A stretch of 5,751 nucleotides of DNA. Source: Methanarcanum sp963640855. Its GTDB lineage: Archaea; Thermoplasmatota; Thermoplasmata; Methanomassiliicoccales; Methanomethylophilaceae. The notes below the pieces were generated by a model. That model saw nothing but the letters and a program-made list of their open reading frames with translations, was not told where the DNA came from and ran no database searches. A program made the position numbers and the translations under genes. Numbering within the stretch: the first letter of the stretch is position 1; the number at the start of each line of letters is the position of its first letter. The stretch covers positions 1 through 5,751 of the forward strand of contig CAVIAJ010000033.1 of the NCBI GenBank assembly GCA_963640855.1. The letters are read 5' to 3'. Below, piece by piece: positions 1-5,083 of this stretch.

Positions 1-105
1 TGAACCCTGGGGGTATCCTGCGGGACCGAATCTCAGCATATGCATCCGCAATACACGGAAGGATATTTGATGTTCGTCATCGTTGCATCGGTTATGAGGG
101 TCAGG

Positions 106-894
106 ATGAAGATCTCCGTGGATGCCACCCTGGGGTGCGGACAGGCACACAGATGGATAAAGAAAGGAGATTCATGGGAAGGTGTGATTGATAACAGTAT
201 AGTTACAGTAACACAGACCGAAGACGGATTCGGGTGCACCGGATGTAATAACTCAAAAACAATTCTCAATTACTTCCGTTCCGACGATGATTTGGATGAA
301 ATCTACAGAGAATGTTCCGCATCCGATCCTTATGTTTCCTCTCTTGCGGAAAGATGTCCCGGACTGAGATTGTTAAGACAGGACCCGTGGGAGTGTATCG
401 CAACATATCTTCTTGCAACCAATGCAAACGTCAGACGTATCGGTATGATGGTTGAAAACGTCTGCAGAACATTCGGAAGAGATCTCGGGGGAAGATATTC
501 GTTCCCGAGACCTGAAGAGATCACCGAAACCGAAGAGCGTATCGGCGAATGTAAACTCGGTTACAGAGCGGAAAGATTTACTGAATTGGCACACCTTGTC
601 ACCGACGGTAAACTGAATCCTTATGAAATAAGGAAAATGAGTTATGAAAAATGTATCGAAACCTTACTTACGGTCAACGGCATAGGTCCGAAAGTAGCGG
701 ACTGCATAGCATTGTTTTCCATGGATCATCTGGAAGCGTTTCCGATAGATGCACGTATAGAGAGAATTCTGAAGGAAAAATACGGTCAGTGCGGAAGTTA
801 CGGGAAACTTTCCGAATTTGCGAGAAACAGATTCGGAAAGTATGCGGGTTATTCGCAGGAACTCCTGTATCACAGCGGATTTATTGATCCGTGA
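106..894 (+). CDS. ogg: 8-oxoguanine DNA glycosylase, OGG1-like (HhH-GPD family)
   Basis: Base-excision repair enzyme that removes 8-oxoguanine opposite cytosine and nicks by beta-elimination. The open frame runs from 40, but ATG 106 is preferred: GAGG at 95-98 lies 7 nt upstream and MKISVDATLGCGQAHRW aligns with the start of the OGG N-terminal fold. Length from there is 262 aa. Numbering from 106, the helix-hairpin-helix VNGIGPKVADC carries the catalytic Lys196 (human K249) and PIDARI the catalytic Asp215 (human D268), with the same 19-residue spacing. The opposite-cytosine contacts N149/R154/R204 of human OGG1 match N106/R111/R154 (in LATNANVRRI and LGYRAERF). Cys200 matches C253; Gln251 and Tyr255 (YSQELLY) match Q315 and F319. 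The reading frame is unbroken. The 3' end overlaps the convergent HTH gene by 14 bp. Assignment to the family is firm; substrate preference is inferred from conserved residues. Confidence 0.92.
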   Translation: MKISVDATLGCGQAHRWIKKGDSWEGVIDNSIVTVTQTEDGFGCTGCNNSKTILNYFRSDDDLDEIYRECSASDPYVSSLAERCPGLRLLRQDPWECIATYLLATNANVRRIGMMVENVCRTFGRDLGGRYSFPRPEEITETEERIGECKLGYRAERFTELAHLVTDGKLNPYEIRKMSYEKCIETLLTVNGIGPKVADCIALFSMDHLEAFPIDARIERILKEKYGQCGSYGKLSEFARNRFGKYAGYSQELLYHSGFIDP

Positions 895-1273
895 ATGCCA
901 GGTTGTTGTCGCAGGCACACGCAGGCGGTTTGCAACCGGTCTGCACTTCGTAGATCTTGGCCAAAAGACCTGTTCTCTTGACAACCGTACAGATTCTGCA
1001 CATTTCGGTACTGAATTCAGATGTGTTTTCGGCGATACGGTTCGCGGATTCTTTGATTTCGTCAAGGAAAATTTCATACTGCGGAGATTCTTCGATAAGC
1101 TGATTCTCCCCTCTCTTCTTCTTGAGATATTGGGATATGGCAGCATCGGTGACACCGAATTTCTTCGCTACCTGCGCCTGGGACATCCCGTGAGTCTTGA
1201 CCAGTTCTCTGGCTACTTCCCTTCTGATGGTCGGGAGCACATACCAGACCACAAGTTCGCACGGTATCTTCAT
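881..1273 (-). CDS. Archaeal HTH (XRE-type) transcriptional regulator with Cys-rich C-terminus
   Basis: A 130-aa DNA-binding protein resembling archaeal COG2522 predicted regulators. Residues 4-24 (PCELVVWYVLPTIRREVAREL) have the typical start of that family. Residues 29-52 form a helix-turn-helix (GMSQAQVAKKFGVTDAAISQ region). The C-terminal third has five cysteines: Cys92-x2-Cys95 (MCRIC) and Cys114-x4-Cys119-x-Cys121 (CKPPACAC), a pattern that could hold Zn or an Fe-S cluster, so metal or redox sensing is possible but unproven. No good Shine-Dalgarno is present. A TATA-like box centred about 28 nt before the ATG suggests leaderless transcription. Stop TAA (881-883) lies inside the end of the glycosylase gene on the other strand. 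The target genes cannot be told from the sequence. Confidence 0.86.
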   Translation of the reverse strand: MKIPCELVVWYVLPTIRREVARELVKTHGMSQAQVAKKFGVTDAAISQYLKKKRGENQLIEESPQYEIFLDEIKESANRIAENTSEFSTEMCRICTVVKRTGLLAKIYEVQTGCKPPACACDNNLAFTDQ

Positions 1274-1297
1274 ACTCAGTGCGCAACAATCACACAG

Positions 1298-1305
1298 ATA
1301 TAAAA
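1298..1305 (-). promoter_or_regulatory. TATA-box-like element of the HTH regulator gene (leaderless)
   Basis: On the minus strand this reads TTTTATAT, with A/T-rich sequence just upstream (AA, then CTTAATT). Its centre is about 28 nt from the A of the HTH gene ATG at 1273, the usual archaeal TATA-to-start-site distance, so transcription would begin at or next to the start codon. Two direct TTAAG copies (1306-1310 and 1315-1319 on the + strand) sit just upstream and could be operator or BRE sequence. Predicted from position and composition only. Confidence 0.5.
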
Positions 1306-1375
1306 TTAAGGGCGTTAAGACACCGAAAAGACGGTAAATTCCATTTATTGTTCGGAATAGATAATCGGGTAAATC

Positions 1376-1630
1376 GTGATAGTTAAATGCCCAGATACAA
1401 ATTTACAAAATATGCTCAGAAGGAAAATCTATGACGGACTTTTGAAGTGGAAAGATTCCGATGACAGAAAAGCACCCGTAATCAAAGGTGCACGCCGGGT
1501 CGGAAAGACATTCATCGTCAGAGAGTTCGCAGAGAATCGGTATGAGCATTACACAGAACTAAACTTCCTTGCAAATCCTCTTCTTATAAAGATATTCGAT
1601 GAAAACGGACTTCCTCTGAGCGGAATATGA
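1376..1630 (+). pseudogene. Truncated AAA_14/DUF4143-type ATPase (N-terminal remnant)
   Basis: Only the first 84 codons of an ATPase that is normally about 400-450 aa. The frame opens at GTG 1376; ATG 1412 (MLRRKIYDGLLKWK) fits the usual start of the family better. The text LRRKIYDGLLKWK, then VIKGARRVGKTFIVREF (Walker A GARRVGKT), then YEHYTELNFLANP is characteristic of the archaeal/bacterial AAA_14 plus DUF4143 ATPases that are abundant in gut-type archaea. Walker B, the sensor residues and the whole DUF4143 domain are missing. The frame ends at TGA 1628-1630, directly against the trmI stop (1631-1633), so the rest was probably lost by deletion. No function is expected. A CATTTATT box at 1342-1349, about 28 nt before the GTG, may be its old promoter. 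Confidence 0.75.
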
Positions 1631-1644
1631 TTATCCGTTCAGAG
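1614..1644. terminator. Hairpin at the convergent stop codons of the ATPase remnant and trmI
   Basis: CTCTGAGCGGA (1614-1624) can pair with TCCGTTCAGAG (1634-1644), an 11-bp stem with one G-T pair (G-U in one of the two transcripts) and a 9-nt loop. The loop contains both stop codons, TGA 1628-1630 (+) and TTA 1631-1633 (TAA on -). There is no strong T-run on either side, so it is not a classic intrinsic terminator; the placement between converging genes is the main argument. Confidence 0.35.
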
Positions 1645-2407
1645 AAGAAGATCTCTTCCTTCCGTATACGATGTAACCGGTGTGTCCCAGCATCTCGTAC
1701 GAAGGTCTTACGCCGCCTTTATGGACTTCCATTCCGCGCTGGAGGATTTCTATTGCGAATACGTCGCAGTAATCCCTTTCGCGTAATGCGTTGACAACAA
1801 GTTCCAGCTGATTGGCGTTGGGAATGTATGCGCAGATTCTTCCTCCGGGTCTGAGACAGGGAGAGAGATTGTCCAATGCGTTTTCGGGATCGGGCATATC
1901 CATGATCAGAGCGTCTGCGGTGATGTCCACTTTAACTTCACGCGCGTCACCGATCTGATAGGACCAATAGGAATCGAGACCGGTACGTTTCAGATTTTTG
2001 AGAGCGCGTTCGGCGTTCTCTTCTTTGAATTCTACGGTGTGAACTTTTCCGTTCGGTGCGACGGCTCTGGTGAGTGCGGTGGTGAGACCTCCGGAACCTG
2101 CTCCGATTTCGAGGACTGTGGAGCCGGACCTTACGTCACAGTGGAAGAGAATGGATGCTACGTCTTTGGGAGTGATGATCTGTGCGCCGCGTTCGAGAGA
2201 ACCCATGAGTTCGAAGGTTCCGGGTCTGAATGCGGTGAATTTTTTACCGGCTATCTCGAAGACGGAACCGTCGTCCATGTCTCTGAATCTGTTACCGTCG
2301 ACTGTGCCGAGAGAGGATATCTTCAGCATTGTGTATGCTACTTTCAGCCAGTGTTTTCTGTTCTCCTGATCGACAAGATAGATGTACTCATTCTCCCGGA
2401 AAGGCAT
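1631..2407 (-). CDS. trmI: tRNA (adenine-N1)-methyltransferase TrmI (m1A57/58)
   Basis: SAM-dependent enzyme that methylates N1 of adenine 58 in the tRNA T-loop (archaeal members also A57). The open frame extends to 2503, but ATG at 2405-2407 is chosen: GAGG (minus strand, complement of 2413-2416) is 5 nt upstream, MPFRENEYIYLVDQ is the usual start, and the extra 32 residues would cross promoter-like repeats. Length is then 258 aa. An N-terminal beta domain (about 1-65) is followed by RGAQIITPKDVA (73-84), SAM-binding motif I VLEIGAGSGGLTTAL (98-112), acidic VEFKEEN (125-131), catalytic motif IV DMPDPE (170-175) and the C-terminal RPSYEMLGHTGYIVYGRK (234-251), all family hallmarks. It probably acts as a homotetramer, as in its relatives. 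It is divergent from the defence-like operon and is housekeeping. Possible minus-strand TATA boxes lie at 2431-2438 and 2460-2466. Confidence 0.93.
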   Translation of the reverse strand: MPFRENEYIYLVDQENRKHWLKVAYTMLKISSLGTVDGNRFRDMDDGSVFEIAGKKFTAFRPGTFELMGSLERGAQIITPKDVASILFHCDVRSGSTVLEIGAGSGGLTTALTRAVAPNGKVHTVEFKEENAERALKNLKRTGLDSYWSYQIGDAREVKVDITADALIMDMPDPENALDNLSPCLRPGGRICAYIPNANQLELVVNALRERDYCDVFAIEILQRGMEVHKGGVRPSYEMLGHTGYIVYGRKRSSSLNG

Positions 2408-2470
2408 GATATCCTCAACATCGGACTTCGATAAAATAGTGACGGATGGGATTGGTTTGTAAATAGATTT

Positions 2471-2492
2471 CAAACAAATTGCAAACATATTG
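2471..2492. repeat. Tandem 11-bp direct repeat in the divergent promoter region
   Basis: CAAACAAATTG (2471-2481) is followed immediately by CAAACATATTG (2482-2492), identical at 10 of 11 positions. An 11-bp period puts both copies on about the same face of the helix, as for a regulator bound in tandem. It lies between trmI and the nuclease-helicase operon. The operator role is inferred. Confidence 0.45.
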
Positions 2493-2527
2493 TTATGCAA
2501 CACATGTCCCTAAATCTTGACAAAGAC

Positions 2528-2545
2528 ATTTCTTGTCGAAGAAAT
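2528..2545. promoter_or_regulatory. Dyad (possible operator) upstream of the nuclease-helicase operon
   Basis: ATTTCTT (2528-2534), GTCG spacer, AAGAAAT (2539-2545): a perfect 7-bp inverted repeat. It overlaps a second, shorter one, GACAA (2519-2523) with TTGTC (2533-2537). A further 8-bp pair, TTGTTATG (2490-2497) and CATAACAA (2553-2560), brackets both. All lie upstream of the likely start site, so a DNA-binding dyad is more likely than an RNA hairpin. No known operator is recognised. Confidence 0.35.
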
Positions 2546-2562
2546 CTGTTTTCATAACAAAT

Positions 2563-2602
2563 CATTTATTCTACATGCTGATTTTATATTGAAGTCAGGT
2601 GA
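2563..2602 (+). promoter_or_regulatory. Promoter and Shine-Dalgarno of the nuclease-helicase operon
   Basis: CATTTATT at 2563-2570 is the best-placed TATA-like box: transcription would start near 2592-2596 and leave a short leader carrying AGGTGA (2597-2602), which is 5 nt before ATG 2608 and matches the archaeal anti-Shine-Dalgarno well. A better-looking TATA sequence, TTTTATAT (2583-2590), is too close to the ATG, since its start site would fall inside the gene. The same CATTTATT octamer occurs at 1342-1349. Confidence 0.45.
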
Positions 2603-2607
2603 AATGA

Positions 2608-3453
2608 ATGAGTATCGAAGACCTTCAAATCAAAAGAACTTATTTTTCACCTAAAGATGACATTGTAAACGATTTCTTCATCCCTGTATTGAAAGAATCA
2701 GTACGGTATGATCGCGGCACTGGGTTTTTTTCATCAGGCTCACTTGTCGAACTGTCACAAGGCATAATGGGGCTAATCAGAAACGGAGGCCGTATGAGAG
2801 TTGTCGCCTCCCCTCGTTTTTCTAAAGAAGACTGGTGGGCTATCGCCGACGGATATGATCTGAAGAAAAAAATGTCCGAAGTAATGCTTCGTGACCTGGT
2901 CATTTATGATGAAGACTGTGAAAATAGAATCATCCTGTTGTCAAAACTGATAATCTCTGGATTGTTGGGTATCAGAATTGCGATAATGAAAAGAAATGAT
3001 AACTCTGCGTTCCATGCTAAATTCGGAATAGCAACCGATTCGGACGGCAACTCTATTGCTTTTACAGGTTCAGATAACGATACTCAATACGGTTTGAGAA
3101 ACAATTGGGAGACAATATCTGTGGTTGAAAGATACCGCTCAGACGACAATTCGACACATGAATTACAAAGCACATTCGACACATTGTGGGGTGGCGGAGA
3201 CGGTGAAGCAGAAGTCTTTGGCATACCTGACGATATTAAAGCAAAATTTGAGGAATACTCTTCCCGCAGATGCACATATGATGGAGAATTCGATTTCAGT
3301 TCACTGTTTTCATCAGAAAAAACAAAATCCGTGTATTTTAAGTGTCCTCCTGACATAATTCCCAAAGATTATCAGATTAATGCTGTAGAAAATGGGTATC
3401 TCAGGGTTATTCAGGCATTTTCAACATGGCTACAGGTACCGGAAAAACAATAG
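2608..3453 (+). CDS. HKD/PLD-family nuclease domain, N-terminal part of a frameshifted nuclease-helicase
   Basis: First gene of the operon and the front part of one gene that continues as 3426-4739. The frame gives 281 aa, of which about 1-262 are genuine; the last residues (GYLRVIQAFSTWLQVPEKQ) are out-of-frame read-through. It matches the PLDc_N_DEXD-type domain fused to DEAD/DEAH helicases: YDRGTGFFSSGSL (34-45), GGRMRVVASP (60-69), and the active site FHAKFG with His136 and Lys138, Asp144 as candidate HKD acid (one residue further than the strict spacing), then FTGSDNDT (152-159) giving GS-x-N. Only one HKD motif is present, so a dimer is likely to form the active site. PKDYQINAVEN (252-262) is the helicase Q-motif region, after which the frame breaks. 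Expected role is DNA cleavage coupled to helicase translocation. Start ATG 2608 has AGGTGA 5 nt upstream. Confidence 0.85.
   Translation: MSIEDLQIKRTYFSPKDDIVNDFFIPVLKESVRYDRGTGFFSSGSLVELSQGIMGLIRNGGRMRVVASPRFSKEDWWAIADGYDLKKKMSEVMLRDLVIYDEDCENRIILLSKLIISGLLGIRIAIMKRNDNSAFHAKFGIATDSDGNSIAFTGSDNDTQYGLRNNWETISVVERYRSDDNSTHELQSTFDTLWGGGDGEAEVFGIPDDIKAKFEEYSSRRCTYDGEFDFSSLFSSEKTKSVYFKCPPDIIPKDYQINAVENGYLRVIQAFSTWLQVPEKQ
3389..3396 (+). other. Frameshift site 1 (nuclease-helicase gene, one base missing)
   Basis: Up to AVEN (codons ending about 3392) the upstream frame is homologous; from TGG 3393 the other frame reads WVSQGYSGIFNMATGTGKT, the expected continuation. Adding one base at AAAATGGG (A4 to A5 gives VEKWV, or a T gives VENWV) restores a single 710-aa protein. 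The shift must fall between 3381 and 3453, since the downstream frame has a stop at 3378-3380. Unlike the two later sites, this is not a standard slippery heptamer. Confidence 0.85.
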
Positions 3454-4739
3454 CTGCACTATTAGCTTTGGAAAAACTGTATAATGAACAAGGCAGCGGA
3501 ATTTTTACAATAATCGTTTGTCCTCAGAAACATTTGATAGATCAATGGGCAGATAAGGTCATTCAATTTGGCGTAATGCCGATCGTCGGATATTCAGACA
3601 GTAAAATTGGTGATTGGAAATCATCTTTCAGAAATGCAATATTGAATAGCGATTCAAAAAAGAACTATTGTCTCATAACCACGAACAGTTCATTTACGTC
3701 GGATGACGTGTGTCTTTGGATTTCCCGCATTAAGAGATTGGCACTCGTCATTGATGAAGCACACAACATAGGTTCACAATACTACGCATCCAAATTACCG
3801 GACAATGCCCAATATCGCCTCGGATTATCAGCAACCATAGAGCGCTACAAAGACCCGGCAGGAACAAAAAAACTATACGCATACTTCGGACCAGAATGCA
3901 TCAACCTTCCCCTCTCCGAAGCAATCGGAAATGTTCTGACTGACTACTATTACCATCCGATTCCATGTTTATTTGATGAATCCGAGTTATCATTATTCGG
4001 AAACATCAATGATGAAATTGACAGGCTTCAAAAAGATGAAACAATTTCTAAAAAACAGAAGGAGAAGAAAATACGCGAACAACAATTGAAAGGCATCTTA
4101 CTGATGTCACGTTTGAAGTCGAAAATGGATGCCGTACTGCAATTAGGCGAGACATTCATTGATGACGATCACCTGCTCATCTACTGTGGAAAAAATCGTT
4201 GGAATGAGGCAGACGATACAGATGAAAGTCTGCAACAAGAAGGTGTTCGTTTAATCGATAAAGTTGTATCTCTTCTCGGAATGAGAGGTATTGGGATGAG
4301 ATTGTCCAAATTTACATATCTTGAATCCCCAGATGAACGCAAAAAAATTTTGGGAAGTTTTAAAGAAGGGAGAATACAGGCCCTTGTAGCCATCTCTTGT
4401 TTGGATGAGGGCGTAGACATCCCCTCTATTAAAACTGCAGTCATAACTTCATCGAGTGAGAATCCAAAAGAATACGTTCAGAGGAGAGGACGTATTCTGA
4501 GGAGATGTACTGGAAAGGATTATGCTACGATATATGACTTGGTTGCTATCCCCGGAAACCTCAGCCACTGTAATGATCCTGTTGCTTCGGAGATGAAACT
4601 GCTATGTCGTGAAATTGCACGCATCAGAGAATTCTCCAAGGATTCAATTAATTCTGAGGAATCACAAGAATTACTTGATGAAATTTCTTTATCCTATGGC
4701 GTCAATATAGATGAAATGATGGACGAATACTGGGAGTGA
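3426..4739 (+). CDS. SF2 DEAH-box helicase domain, C-terminal part of the frameshifted nuclease-helicase
   Basis: Rear part of the gene begun at 2608. In this frame coding resemblance starts at 3393 (WVSQGYSGIFN) before the first in-frame ATG at 3426, which is simply the Met of MATGTGKT and has no Shine-Dalgarno, so it is not a natural gene start. Numbering from 3426: motif I MATGTGKT (1-8), TIIVCPQKHLIDQW (28-41, Ia), motif II VIDEAH (108-113), motif III GLSAT (133-137), a charged helical insert (about 195-225), LIYCG (251-255), ERKKILGSFKEGRIQALVAI (304-323), LDEGVDIP (326-333, motif V) and QRRGRILRR (352-360, motif VI with the arginine finger). All ATPase residues are kept. This is the restriction-enzyme-like SF2 branch that translocates on duplex DNA. 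TGA 4737-4739 is 4 nt before the next gene, and the gene end supplies its GGAGTGA Shine-Dalgarno (4733-4739). Confidence 0.92.
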   Translation: MATGTGKTIAALLALEKLYNEQGSGIFTIIVCPQKHLIDQWADKVIQFGVMPIVGYSDSKIGDWKSSFRNAILNSDSKKNYCLITTNSSFTSDDVCLWISRIKRLALVIDEAHNIGSQYYASKLPDNAQYRLGLSATIERYKDPAGTKKLYAYFGPECINLPLSEAIGNVLTDYYYHPIPCLFDESELSLFGNINDEIDRLQKDETISKKQKEKKIREQQLKGILLMSRLKSKMDAVLQLGETFIDDDHLLIYCGKNRWNEADDTDESLQQEGVRLIDKVVSLLGMRGIGMRLSKFTYLESPDERKKILGSFKEGRIQALVAISCLDEGVDIPSIKTAVITSSSENPKEYVQRRGRILRRCTGKDYATIYDLVAIPGNLSHCNDPVASEMKLLCREIARIREFSKDSINSEESQELLDEISLSYGVNIDEMMDEYWE

Positions 4740-4743
4740 TGTA

Positions 4744-4892
4744 ATGAGTGAACAACTAGACGAAAAAAACTTAAACTCATGTGGGAAAGAATTCTCGAAT
4801 ATGAAAAGAAAGATGGCGTTGGAAAAAGCAAACAAGCCTCTGTTAATAAAATAATTTCTATCATCGACGAGGTGTTTGACCAATGTTACTGA
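4744..4892 (+). CDS. Small charged protein of unknown function, frameshifted
   Basis: Not recognised. ATG 4744 follows GGAGTGA (4733-4739) by 4 nt. The zero frame starts MSEQLDEKN and would stop after 36 codons (TAA 4852-4854) with non-coding-looking text. A -1 shift at the A7 run 4763-4769 gives about 49 aa: MSEQLDEK, then KLKLMWERILEYEKKDGVG, KSKQASVNKIISIIDEVF and DQCY, ending at TGA 4890-4892. This frame has the composition of a real helical protein, ends in a 10-bp overlap with the ATPase gene (translational coupling), and carries that gene's GAGGTG. Alternatively translation begins at ATG 4779 in the second frame (37 aa), but no Shine-Dalgarno precedes it. It may be a small partner of the ATPase; small proteins beside DndD-like ATPases are known, but homology is not established here. 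Confidence 0.6.
4763..4770 (+). other. Frameshift site 2: A7 run with in-frame slippery heptamer A AAA AAC
   Basis: Reading from ATG 4744 the codons are GAC GAA AAA AAC TTA, so the last A of GAA plus AAA AAC is a perfect X XXY YYZ heptamer in the zero frame. A -1 slip leads into CTT AAA CTC ATG TGG, the frame that looks coding to 4892. Equally, one A may have been lost from an A8 run. No strong downstream stem or pseudoknot is obvious. Confidence 0.6.
4869..4874 (+). promoter_or_regulatory. Shine-Dalgarno of the DndD-like ATPase gene
   Basis: GAGGTG, a near-complete match to the archaeal anti-Shine-Dalgarno (GGAGGTGA), ends 8 nt before ATG 4883. It lies within the last codons of the small upstream gene and fixes the ATPase start. 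Confidence 0.75.
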
Positions 4893-5083
4893 AAGAGCTG
4901 AACCTATCAGATTTCAGACAATATATTGGAGAACAGAAAATTGTTTTCTCCACTGATCAAGAAAAGAACATTACACTCCTTCTCGGAAAAAATACAAGCG
5001 GAAAAACCACATTCGTCCAGGCATTCCGCTGGATTTTGTACGATGATTCAAACTTTACAGGCACAAAAAAAACAACACACTGA
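4883..5083 (+). CDS. DndD-like AAA/SMC-type ATPase, N-terminal fragment before a frameshift
   Basis: Start of an ATPase resembling DndD of DNA phosphorothioation systems and related AAA_23/RecF-SMC-like proteins. Residues 1-14 (MLLKELNLSDFRQY) form the usual first strand and turn; Walker A is GKNTSGKTTF (35-44); QAFRWILYDD (46-55) follows as in the family. The open frame ends at TGA 5081-5083 after only 66 codons, just past an A8 run, and the family continues in the -1 frame (next entry), so this is not a complete protein. The start overlaps the small gene by 10 bp. The gene symbol is left empty because other members of this ATPase group serve unrelated defence systems. Confidence 0.85.
   Translation: MLLKELNLSDFRQYIGEQKIVFSTDQEKNITLLLGKNTSGKTTFVQAFRWILYDDSNFTGTKKTTH
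5065..5072 (+). other. Frameshift site 3: A8 run with in-frame slippery heptamer A AAA AAA
   Basis: The codons are ACA AAA AAA ACA ACA CAC TGA. The last A of ACA plus AAA AAA forms an in-frame X XXY YYZ heptamer. A -1 slip gives AAC AAC ACA CTG ATC (NNTLI), entering a frame open to the window end. Loss of one A from an A9 run would look the same. This is the longest A-run noticed in the window. Confidence 0.7.

Noticed and set aside
2..70. Open frame at the left edge ending in TGA 68-70, a possible C-terminal tail of an upstream gene
   Set aside because: Only 22 codons are visible, another frame is also open here, and nothing in it is recognisable, so it cannot be called a gene.
40..105. N-terminal extension of the glycosylase from ATG 40
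   Set aside because: The 22 extra residues do not resemble the OGG family start, and ATG 106 has the better Shine-Dalgarno.
664..1155. 163-codon minus-strand open frame spanning the ogg and HTH region
   Set aside because: It overlaps two well-supported genes and has no recognisable domain.
818..1303. 161-codon + strand open frame opposite the HTH gene
   Set aside because: It is a shadow of the HTH gene, which has clear family motifs; the + strand translation shows none.
2039..2434. 131-codon + strand open frame within trmI
   Set aside because: It is antisense to the strongly supported trmI frame, with Cys/Gly-rich text typical of a shadow.
2408..2503. N-terminal extension of TrmI by 32 residues
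   Set aside because: It crosses promoter-like repeats and lacks family resemblance; ATG at 2407 has GAGG and the usual first residues.
2583..2590. TTTTATAT as the TATA box of the nuclease-helicase operon
   Set aside because: It is too close to ATG 2608: the start site would fall inside the gene, while a clear Shine-Dalgarno implies a leader.
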